Origin: Meiothermus sp.
GTDB lineage: Bacteria; Deinococcota; Deinococci; Deinococcales; Thermaceae
Assembly (NCBI RefSeq): GCF_026004055.1
Contig: NZ_BPIJ01000002.1
Coordinates: forward strand, 187,803-251,802
Length of the DNA stretch: 64,000 bases
Reading direction: 5' to 3'
Positions 18,479-25,043 of this stretch are shown in pieces. The notes below the pieces were generated by a model. The model saw only the letters and a list, made by a program, of their open reading frames with translations, did not search any database and was not told the DNA's origin. Each line of letters opens with the position of its first letter. The stretch's first letter is position 1. The position numbers and the translations under genes are program-made.

Positions 18479-18892
18479 ATGATTCGATACAACCCTTTCC
18501 GTGAGATTGAACAACTGCAAAACGCCCTGCTGCGCAACTTCTTCACCCCCACCGGCGAAAGCGCCAACACCCCCTTGGTAGACGCCCTCGAGGATGCCCA
18601 GGGTATTCATCTGGCGGTGTATCTGCCCGGCGTAGAGCCCAACCAGGTCGAGGTGACCACCGAGAACAACACCCTCACCATCCGGGCCGAACGGCCTTTC
18701 AGCAAGCCCGAAAACGCCAACCAGTGGCGGCTCGAGGGCCCCTACGGCAAGTTCGAGCGCAGCTTCGTGATCCCCAACACCTACGACCTCTCCAAGATCC
18801 AAGCCACCTTCAAACACGGTATCCTCTACCTCGACATCCCCAAAGCCGAAGCGGCCCAGCCGCGCCGCATTGAGGTGCGGGTCAACTCCTAA
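18479..18892 (+). CDS. small heat shock protein Hsp20
   Basis: 137 residues with an alpha-crystallin domain across about 35-130: DAQGIHLAVYLPGVEPNQVE, then a central strand region with TIRAERPF, and the closing FKHGILYLDIPKAEA strand. The N-terminal arm MIRYNPFREIEQLQNALLRN is typical. ATG at 18479 follows AAGGAGG by 5 bases; frames starting further upstream lie inside the promoter. It binds unfolding proteins and hands them to ClpB/DnaK. HspR repression is inferred from the operator. Confidence 0.95.
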   Translation: MIRYNPFREIEQLQNALLRNFFTPTGESANTPLVDALEDAQGIHLAVYLPGVEPNQVEVTTENNTLTIRAERPFSKPENANQWRLEGPYGKFERSFVIPNTYDLSKIQATFKHGILYLDIPKAEAAQPRRIEVRVNS

Positions 18893-18907
18893 CCCCACCA
18901 TCCACAA

Positions 18908-18933
18908 AAGCCCCCGCCAAGCGGGGGTTTTTG
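18908..18933 (+). terminator. hsp20 terminator
   Basis: GCCCCCGC / GCGGGGG hairpin followed by TTTTTG, 16 bases after the stop codon. Confidence 0.85.
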
Positions 18934-18947
18934 TGTACCCTGGGAGC

Positions 18948-19607
18948 ATGTTCCCGCTGCACGACATCAACCGGGCCCACCGCCGCCCCTACGTGCTATA
19001 CCTGCTGGTAGCCCTGAACCTGCTGGGCTTTTTCTACACCTACTTCCTCACCGACCCCGCCTACGTCATCCAGACCTATGGCTTTGTGCCGGCCCGCTTC
19101 GGGGCCGATGTATGGGGCGAGTGGCCCACCCTTTTCAGCAGCATGTTTTTGCACGGGAGCCTGTTGCATATCCTGGGCAACCTGTGGTTTTTGTGGGTGT
19201 TTGGCGACAACATCGAAGACCGCCTGGGTCACGGGCGGTTTTTGCTCTTCTACCTGCTGGGAGGGGTTGCAGCAGCCCTGATCCAGGGTTTGGTGAGCGG
19301 CTTTTCCAGCGACACCCCCATGATTGGCGCCTCGGGGGCCATCTCGGCCTTGTTGGGCGCCTACATTGTGCTCTATCCCCGCGCCCTGATTCTTTCCCTC
19401 ATCGGCTGGATTCCCGTGCCCATCCCGGCAGTGCTCTACCTGGGCTACTGGCTCCTGATCCAGTTTGTAGGCGACTTTATGGGTGAGGAGGGCATCGCCT
19501 TCTGGGCCCACATTGGGGGGTTTCTGGCCGGGGTAGTGCTGATTCGGTGGTTTGAGGGGGGCAGCAAAACCCAGTTGTCTAACCGCCAGGGTAGGCCTGA
19601 CAAGTGA
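18948..19607 (+). CDS. rhomboid family intramembrane serine protease
   Basis: 219 residues with at least six hydrophobic segments. The catalytic serine is in GASGAISALLGAY (residues near 125), and the catalytic His is in FWAHIGGFLAGVVL near the C-terminus. The conserved HGSLLHILGNLWFLWVFGDN motif of segment 2 is present. It should cut substrates inside the membrane; the substrate is unknown. The ATG is 15 bases past the hsp20 terminator and TACCCT lies 6 bases before it, so the gene may be leaderless. Confidence 0.92.
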   Translation: MFPLHDINRAHRRPYVLYLLVALNLLGFFYTYFLTDPAYVIQTYGFVPARFGADVWGEWPTLFSSMFLHGSLLHILGNLWFLWVFGDNIEDRLGHGRFLLFYLLGGVAAALIQGLVSGFSSDTPMIGASGAISALLGAYIVLYPRALILSLIGWIPVPIPAVLYLGYWLLIQFVGDFMGEEGIAFWAHIGGFLAGVVLIRWFEGGSKTQLSNRQGRPDK

Positions 19608-19626
19608 TGCCCACTTTTCAAAATAA

Positions 19627-19656
19627 AAAAGCCTCCAGTGTTACCTGAAGGCTTTT
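19627..19656. terminator. bidirectional terminator between rhomboid and pilin genes
   Basis: AAGCCT...AGGCTTTT hairpin with A-rich sequence on one side and TTTT on the other, serving the plus-strand rhomboid gene and the minus-strand pilin gene. Confidence 0.7.
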
Positions 19657-19670
19657 GATGTTAGTGTCAA

Positions 19671-20090
19671 CTACGGGCTCTGACCATTGATCGAGATAGC
19701 ATTACCAGCTTGGCTATTTCCGGTCACTGTGACAATAAAGCCATCGTTTCCGGCACTAAGACCGATTGTGCAGCTTGCAGCTGCAGAGGGTGGTGTAGTC
19801 CAGCCATAGTGGTATGTTTGGCTTTCTACCGTGATTGCAGTAGTAGGGCTAAGACAAAGGGGCTCAGCTGCACTGGCAATGCTACTTGCCGATAGCTGGG
19901 GATTTTCTGCCAGAATGGCCATCACTGCTTTATACACATTTGCACTATGGAGCTGAACGGCTTTTTTGTTGGCTGAGGTGCGGGCCGAAAGCAAAGTGGG
20001 AATCAAAACAGCAGATAGGATACCAATAATGGCAATCACGATCAGCAGCTCGATCAAGGTAAAGCCCCTGTCAAAAGTGGAATCGCGCAT
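19671..20090 (-). CDS. type IV pilin-like protein
   Basis: 139 residues. A short basic leader ends in RG|FTLIELLIVIAIIGILSA, the class III prepilin cleavage site with Glu5, followed by the hydrophobic helix. The globular part has two cysteines (LCLSPTT and SCTIGLS) able to form the C-terminal disulfide loop. It is close in sequence to the pilin just upstream on the same strand (LIPTLLSARTSANKKAVQLH versus LIPNLLAARTSANKRAIQAH), suggesting duplication. AAGGGGG lies before the ATG. Codon use is less GC-biased than in neighbours. Probably a second or minor pilin. Confidence 0.92.
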   Translation of the reverse strand: MRDSTFDRGFTLIELLIVIAIIGILSAVLIPTLLSARTSANKKAVQLHSANVYKAVMAILAENPQLSASSIASAAEPLCLSPTTAITVESQTYHYGWTTPPSAAASCTIGLSAGNDGFIVTVTGNSQAGNAISINGQSP

Positions 20091-20110
20091 GGGACTTTTA
20101 CCCCCTTAGG

Positions 20111-20143
20111 CATACGACCCCGCGAAGATGGCGGGGTCGTATG
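20111..20143 (-). promoter_or_regulatory. perfect 13-bp hairpin between the two pilin genes
   Basis: CATACGACCCCGC and GCGGGGTCGTATG surround a 7-base loop. No T-run follows, so it is not a full terminator. It may protect or attenuate the upstream pilin message, giving different levels of the two pilins. Confidence 0.65.
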
Positions 20144-20156
20144 TGCTGACGATCGT

Positions 20157-20555
20157 TTAGCGCCCGTTTATGGATACGTAGCCGCCCGTGCTGGCATCGC
20201 CCGTCACGGTTACAACAAAGTCGCCCCCACCATCGGTGACCACACAGGTATCTACAGCACCTGGAGCAGCGCTCCATCCATAAGGAGCGGTGCCAAGAGA
20301 TCCACCCAGGGCAATGCTGGTCTTGGCAGCTTTGCAGTCACCGTTGTTAGCTACGATGTTGGCAACCGTAGCAGCGTTGTTTTCGGCCAGAGCAGCGTTG
20401 AGCGCCTTGTACACGTTGGCCGAGTGTGCCTGGATAGCGCGCTTGTTAGCAGAGGTACGGGCAGCCAACAGGTTGGGGATGAGCACCGCAGCCAGGATGC
20501 CAATAATGGCGATCACAATCAACAGCTCGATCAGGGTAAAACCGGATTTCTTCAT
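20157..20555 (-). CDS. pilA: type IV major pilin PilA-like
   Basis: 132 residues from ATG at 20555, which has AGGAGAAG upstream; a longer frame from 20579 is unlikely. The leader is only MKKSG and cleavage before FTLIELLIVIAIIGILAAVL is expected. Two cysteines (DCKAAKTS and DTCVVTDG) could bridge the globular head, which is rich in Gly and Thr. The short leader and good ribosome site fit the major pilin of the pili driven by PilF. The second pilin follows after a strong hairpin. Confidence 0.9.
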   Translation of the reverse strand: MKKSGFTLIELLIVIAIIGILAAVLIPNLLAARTSANKRAIQAHSANVYKALNAALAENNAATVANIVANNGDCKAAKTSIALGGSLGTAPYGWSAAPGAVDTCVVTDGGGDFVVTVTGDASTGGYVSINGR

Positions 20556-20910
20556 GGTACTTCTCCTAGGGTTCCGCACCGGGATATGGGTATGGGTGCG
20601 GTATTGCGTAGTGCAGAAAGGGTTTGGGGCTTCATGGGAGCGGGCCTATTCCCGAACTCCAAGGGTTAGTATAGCCCCCGGTTTTGTAGGGCGTGTGGAA
20701 TTTGACCCAAACCGGCCCCCTTTAGCGTTACGTGGGTAAGCCGCCCCCAGATCTGTGTTTTTATTGTCCAGAACAGCGAAAACAGCTAAAGCCCGCCGTT
20801 GTTGCGAGGAGGCCACAGGCCAGCGCACCAATCCAGGAAGAGGCCGGAAAGCCTTCTGGCCAGTGGGTGAGCCCGATAGCCTCGCATGGTGCGACTGCTA
20901 CACTGGGGGC
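20556..20910. other. intergenic region with the pilin promoter
   Basis: A TATACT box on the minus strand (20668-20673) could start the pilin message with a leader of about 105 bases. The expected -35 position has no consensus, which would fit activator control. TACACT at 20899-20904 lies 6 bases before the Uma2 start on the plus strand. Nothing else is recognisable. Confidence 0.5.
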
Positions 20911-21489
20911 ATGGGGGCGGCTCAGTTGGTGCGTTCGCTCAGTTTTGAGGAGTACCTGGCCCTGGAGGAAAAAGCCCGGCGCAAGCACGAGCTGGTGGAT
21001 GGGGTGCTGTATGCCATGGCGGGGGCCTCGGAATTACATAATTTGATAGCTGGAAACGTTTTCTTTCGTTTGAGGCAACAAGCCCAAGGAAAACCTTGTC
21101 GGGTTTTCATGAGCGACATGAAGCTGCGGGTAGACGCCTTTACTAGCTACTACCCCGATGTGATGGTGGTGTGCGAACCGGACCAGGCCGACTACTACAA
21201 AGAGCGGCCCTGTCTGGTGGTGGAGGTAATGTCACGTTCTACCGAGGCCACCGACCGGCGGGAAAAGCTCGCCAAATACCGCCAGATCCCCAGCCTGCGG
21301 GCCTATGTGCTGGTGGACTCGCTCTCGCGCCGGGTAGAGGCCTACTACCGCGAAGGCCCCAACTGGCTCTACCTGGATGTGGTGGGGACAGGCAGTGTCC
21401 CCATTCCCTGCCCGGAGATGCACCTGAGCCTGGACGAGGTGTACGAGGGCTTGGACGTGCCCCTCGAGCGCCCCAAAGACGAGTCTTGA
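20911..21489 (+). CDS. Uma2 family putative endonuclease
   Basis: About 192 residues from ATG 20911. The Uma2/DUF820 restriction-endonuclease-like fold is indicated by SFEEYLALEEKARRKHELVD, the acidic residue in YYPDVMVVCEPD and the PCLVVEVMSRSTEATDRREK motif (Glu-x-x-Ser...Lys core). Such genes are numerous in Thermus, Deinococcus and cyanobacteria; their roles are unknown. Longer upstream frames have improbable composition. TACACT at 20899 sits 6 bases before the ATG, so the message is probably leaderless. Confidence 0.85.
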   Translation: MGAAQLVRSLSFEEYLALEEKARRKHELVDGVLYAMAGASELHNLIAGNVFFRLRQQAQGKPCRVFMSDMKLRVDAFTSYYPDVMVVCEPDQADYYKERPCLVVEVMSRSTEATDRREKLAKYRQIPSLRAYVLVDSLSRRVEAYYREGPNWLYLDVVGTGSVPIPCPEMHLSLDEVYEGLDVPLERPKDES

Positions 21490-21514
21490 CGAGACCGGCC
21501 TTGCCCCCTATACT
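21486..21514 (+). promoter_or_regulatory. promoter of tRNA-Ala
   Basis: -35 TTGACG (21486-21491), 17-base spacer, -10 TATACT (21509-21514). The -35 overlaps the Uma2 stop codon. Confidence 0.85.
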
Positions 21515-21529
21515 TTCCCTTGCTGCTTG

Positions 21530-21607
<78 letters not shown>

Positions 21608-21612
21608 AGAAG

Positions 21613-21645
21613 AAACCCGTGGAACAATGCCACGGGTTTTTTATT
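21613..21645 (+). terminator. terminator of tRNA-Ala
   Basis: AAACCCGTGG / CCACGGGTTT stem with a 7-base loop, then TTTATTTT. Confidence 0.9.
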
Positions 21646-21999
21646 TTGCTCGAGGTTGCCTACCGCGCTCTTCACAGACCTGGCCGCCCACGAAAACGAG
21701 AAGGGACAAGCAGACGTGCCTCACCAAGGTGAGGCACGCTTGTCTGTGTTGCGTCTGGGCCAGGTTAGCCACGTTGTGGCTATGGCATAAGCCATTCCCT
21801 GGCAGACGCAGGTTACGCACTGGGGCGTGGGCCACGGGTGCTTGGGTTTCGAGTTTCCAGGCGGCCACTGTTCAGTCCAGGGCAAAAGATTCTTAGTGCT
21901 CTGGTAACAAAATACGCAGTATGGGGTTTAGCCTTCAGAACGCGCCGTGTCTCGTAAACCTGGGCCTTCGGTGTCTTGCCTGTACGGTCATGCAAAAAG

Positions 22000-22058
22000 C
22001 ACCCCACCCCGCTTCGCCCCTTCCCTCCCCTACTGCGTAGGGGAGGCCAGGTGGGGTG
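22000..22058. repeat. nested palindrome
   Basis: Outer arms CACCCCACC / GGTGGGGTG (22000-22008, 22050-22058) enclose an inner stem CCTCCCCTAC-TGC-GTAGGGGAGG (22024-22046). It resembles intergenic palindromes of the REP type. The inner stem closely matches the one at 22114. Confidence 0.65.
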
Positions 22059-22113
22059 GCTGACCTGGCCCTTCACGCAGCGGATTGGGGGCCTTGCCTG
22101 ATACCCTCCCCCA

Positions 22114-22143
22114 CCCTCCCTACGCGGTAGGGAGGGCGTTTTT
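22114..22143 (+). terminator. terminator-like palindrome
   Basis: CCCTCCCTAC-GCG-GTAGGGAGGG followed by CGTTTTTA. It has the form of a rho-independent terminator for the plus strand, but no gene is evident before it. The stem shares the CCTCCCYTAC...GTARGGGAGG core with the palindrome at 22024. Confidence 0.6.
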
Positions 22144-22271
22144 AGGCCATCTCGGGGGCCGAAGTGGGATGGAATCTCTACATCGATGTATTCGGTGTGC
22201 GGTACATAACTTCGGAAATTTAGTTACCAGACCACTTAGTCCCCGATGGCTCGATATTTGTGAAGAGCGCT

Positions 22272-24194
22272 CTATGCTCTCACCGGATGGGCCAGGAGCC
22301 GCAGGCCCACCAGCACCACAAACACCGTACCGCCTTCGTGGGCGACTACCCCCAGCGGAAGGGGCACTTTGCCGGCCAGGGCAAAAGCGCCCACCACCAC
22401 AATCACCCCCAGGGCAAAGCTCAGGTTGAAATAGACGGTGCGGGCGGTGGCCCGGGCCAGCCGCTGGGCGCCCACCAGGCGGGTCAGGTCGTTTTTCATG
22501 AGTACGAGGTCGGCGCTCTCGAGCGATACATCCGATCCGGCGGCCATCGAGACCCCCACCGCGGCGGCGTTCAGGGCCGGGGCATCGTTGAGGCCGTCGC
22601 CCACCATCACCACCGTGCCTTCTTGGTTGAGTTGCTGGATGCGGGTCAGCTTATCTTCCGGCAACAGTTCGGCATAGACCTCGCCAATGCCCACCTGGGC
22701 TGCGATATGGTCGGCCACGGCCTTGCGGTCGCCGGTGAGCATAACCACCCGTGCGCCTTGCTGCTTGAGCTGGGCAATGGCCTGGGCGGCTTCGGGGCGG
22801 GGGGTGTCGGCCACGCCCAGCAGGGCCAGGGGGTGGTGGTTGGCGCCCAAGATGGCGGTGGTTAGCCCCCGTTGCTCCAGGGCCCGCAGCCGGGCTTCAA
22901 CACCGGCCGGAAGCGCAATGCCCAGGCTTTCCAGCAGGCGCCGGTTGCCCACCCAGACCTGGGTACCATCGGCCAGAACGCCCAGCACCCCGTGGCCCCG
23001 CACGGCGCGAATTTCGCTGACCTCGGGGGTAGGGCCCTCCCAGCCCTGGACGATGGCCTGGGCAATGGGGTGTTCGCTGTAGCGCTCGATGCCGGCGGCC
23101 AGGGCCCTGGCCTCGGCCTCGGAGCCTTGCAGCACCACCACCTCCACCAGCTTCATGCGCCCTTCGGTGAGAGTGCCGGTTTTGTCGAACACAAAGATGT
23201 TGGCCCTGGCCAGCGATTCCAGGGCAGCCCCGCTCTTGAACAGGGCTCCGGCCCGCGCACCTGCTGCCATCGCCGATAGCACCGCCGCCGGGGTGGCAAT
23301 CACCACCGCGCAGGGGCTGGCCACCACCAGAAAGGTCATGGCGCGGTACCAAGCCTGGGCGGCCTCGAGGCCAAACACAAAGTGGGCTACGGCAAACACC
23401 ACCGGGGCCGAAAGCAGCACCGCAATGGTATAGGGCCCCTCGAAGCGCTCGGCAAAGCGCTCGGTGCGGCTTTTGCTGGCCTGGGCGCTTTCCACCAGTT
23501 TGATTAGCTTGGCCAAGGTGCTCTCGCTGGCGGGGCGCTCCACTCGCACCCGCACCACCCCGTGTCCGTTGAGGGTGCCGCTCTTGACCGGGTCGCCGGG
23601 CTTTTTGTCTACCGGCACGCTCTCGCCGGTGAGGGCGCTTTCGTCCACGTCGGTGTAGCCCTCTAGCACGGTGCCATCGGCCGCAAAACGCTCGCCGGGG
23701 CGTACCACCAAAAGGTCGCCCGGGCGCAGGGCGTCCAGGGGTTTCCACTGTTCGCTGCCGTCCGGCAGCAACACATTGGCCCCTTCGGGGTGCAGGGTCA
23801 TGAGGGCCTCGATGGCGCGACGGGTGCGGTTCATGGCCCAGCTTTGCAGGGTGTTGGAGAGGCTAAACAAAAAGAGCAGAATGGCCCCGTCACCGGCCTG
23901 CCCCACCGAAGCAGCGCCCAGGGCGGCCACCACCATAAGCAGATCTACGTCCAGTTTGCGCTGTTGGAGCAGGCTGCGCCCTGCTTTGATGGCCGAGGGA
24001 ACCCCCCCGGCCAGAAAACCCAGAGCCCACAGGCTGTTTTGCAGCCAGGCCAGCTCGTAGGCTCCGGCCACAAAACCCCCCACCACCCCCAGCAGGGTCA
24101 GGCCAGAGAGTAGGAAGCCTCGCTTGACTTCGTGCTGCCAGAACGACACCCAGGGATGTTGGGGTGTAGAGGTGGCTGTTGCAATCGCACTCAC
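22272..24194 (-). CDS. heavy-metal P1B-type ATPase, probably P1B-4 (Co/Fe/Zn efflux)
   Basis: 640 residues from GTG 24194, with AAAGGAG just upstream; the frame can be drawn back to a TTG at 24215. Motifs: the membrane SPCAVVIATP in segment 6, phosphorylation site DKTGTLTEGR, ALTGES actuator loop, and MVGDGLNDAPAL. The C-terminal membrane segment carries HEGGT. SPC with HEGGT is the signature of subgroup P1B-4, known for Co2+, Fe2+ or Zn2+ export. There is no N-terminal CxxC metal-binding domain. A palindrome at 24233-24245 could be the operator of a metal-sensing repressor. Confidence 0.92.
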   Translation of the reverse strand: MSAIATATSTPQHPWVSFWQHEVKRGFLLSGLTLLGVVGGFVAGAYELAWLQNSLWALGFLAGGVPSAIKAGRSLLQQRKLDVDLLMVVAALGAASVGQAGDGAILLFLFSLSNTLQSWAMNRTRRAIEALMTLHPEGANVLLPDGSEQWKPLDALRPGDLLVVRPGERFAADGTVLEGYTDVDESALTGESVPVDKKPGDPVKSGTLNGHGVVRVRVERPASESTLAKLIKLVESAQASKSRTERFAERFEGPYTIAVLLSAPVVFAVAHFVFGLEAAQAWYRAMTFLVVASPCAVVIATPAAVLSAMAAGARAGALFKSGAALESLARANIFVFDKTGTLTEGRMKLVEVVVLQGSEAEARALAAGIERYSEHPIAQAIVQGWEGPTPEVSEIRAVRGHGVLGVLADGTQVWVGNRRLLESLGIALPAGVEARLRALEQRGLTTAILGANHHPLALLGVADTPRPEAAQAIAQLKQQGARVVMLTGDRKAVADHIAAQVGIGEVYAELLPEDKLTRIQQLNQEGTVVMVGDGLNDAPALNAAAVGVSMAAGSDVSLESADLVLMKNDLTRLVGAQRLARATARTVYFNLSFALGVIVVVGAFALAGKVPLPLGVVAHEGGTVFVVLVGLRLLAHPVRA

Positions 24195-24221
24195 AAAGAA
24201 CTCCTTTGGAAACAAAGATCG

Positions 24222-24245
24222 CTATTGAAAATAGTAATCATTACT
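24222..24245 (-). promoter_or_regulatory. candidate operator upstream of the P1B ATPase
   Basis: Two adjacent inverted repeats: CTATT-GAA-AATAG (24222-24234) and AGTAAT-C-ATTACT (24233-24245). On the minus strand TACTAT within them could be the -10. The first repeat resembles one before the Cys-containing HTH regulator at 40861. Confidence 0.5.
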
Positions 24246-24452
24246 GATAGGAGTATTCCATACCGTCCGGCCGATTGCAACCTCGAGGGGGTGGGCGCGG
24301 ATCACCCTGGCCTTTCCTACCGATTTTACCGCTTTGCCCGCAGGACTTTCGGCACCAAGGCGCATCTTGTGGTCGCCCCTCCCCTACCGCTTTAAGAGCA
24401 AGGCCCGGGAATAGGCTCTACAGTGGTTTTTGCCACATCGGGCTGCCTTGCG

Positions 24453-24983
24453 CTAGTAAAAGATGGGGGGGCGGCTATAGATCCACTCCTCGGGCAGCAG
24501 ACTGTACATGTAAAAATCCCAGGGCTCCCCGCGAATCCAGCGCCAGCGGCGCAAAAGACCCTCGCGCCTAAAGCCCAGCTTCTCCAGCGCCCGTTGCGAG
24601 CGCGGGTTGTGCACGTGGGCGATGGCCTGGATACGGCGCAAGTCCCAGGGCCCAAAGGCGAAGTCGAAGAGTACTACCTTGGCCTCGGTATTGAGGCCCG
24701 TCCCCCAGTAGGGCCGCCCCAGCCAGGTCTCGGTCTCGCCCAGCTTGTTGGGCCAGTCCAGGTGCAGCCCTATCACCCCGGCGGGCTGTCCCTCCGTTTC
24801 GATAATGAAAAAGCCTTCCTTGGCCTGCAGGTGCTCCAGGTACTGGTAGGTTTCCTGGAGGCTCTGGTGCGGGTTCCAGTAGACAAGGGGGGCCAGCTCG
24901 GGATCGGACATCAGGGCAAAGAGCGCCTCGGCGTCCTCGAGGCGGGGCGAGCGGAGCAGAAGGCGGGGGCCGCGCAGTTCCAT
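24453..24983 (-). CDS. GNAT family N-acetyltransferase (RimJ/RimL-like)
   Basis: About 176 residues from MELRGPRLLLRSPRLEDAEA. The GNAT core shows ETETWLGRPYWGTGLNTEAK as the acetyl-CoA binding turn and ALEKLGFRREGLLRRWRWIR, the hallmark of the ribosomal-protein or amino-acid N-acetyltransferase subgroup. The start at 24983 lies just after the terminator of the upstream protease gene; a longer frame would run through that hairpin. TATGCT lies 8 bases before the ATG, so it may have its own leaderless transcript. Substrate unknown. Confidence 0.88.
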   Translation of the reverse strand: MELRGPRLLLRSPRLEDAEALFALMSDPELAPLVYWNPHQSLQETYQYLEHLQAKEGFFIIETEGQPAGVIGLHLDWPNKLGETETWLGRPYWGTGLNTEAKVVLFDFAFGPWDLRRIQAIAHVHNPRSQRALEKLGFRREGLLRRWRWIRGEPWDFYMYSLLPEEWIYSRPPIFY

Positions 24984-24999
24984 CTGCCCATAGCATACG

Positions 25000-25023
25000 A
25001 AAAAAGACCCGCCGGAGCGGGTC
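25000..25023 (-). terminator. terminator of the subtilisin-like protease gene
   Basis: GACCCGC-CGGA-GCGGGTC hairpin followed on the minus strand by TTTTTT, 20 bases after the stop codon. Confidence 0.9.
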
Positions 25024-25043
25024 TCTTGCAAGGGTTCTGACCC

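Larger units (their letters stand above)
21661..22274. mobile_element. MITE-like element, copy 1 (enlarged or composite)
   Basis: The left end TA-CCGCGCTCTTCACA (21661-21676) and the right end TTGTGAAGAGCGCTC-TA (22258-22274) are inverted and bounded by TA, as in copies at 53498 and 62771. Bases just inside the left end (GACCTGGCCGCCCACGAAAA) match copy 2 closely, and GGCGGCCACTGT near 21861 matches copy 3. At 614 bp it is five times larger than the other copies, so it either gained about 500 bp or consists of two partial copies. It contains an inverted repeat at about 21706-21753 and two strong palindromes. The right-hand TA lies within the stop codon of the P-type ATPase gene. Confidence 0.5.
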
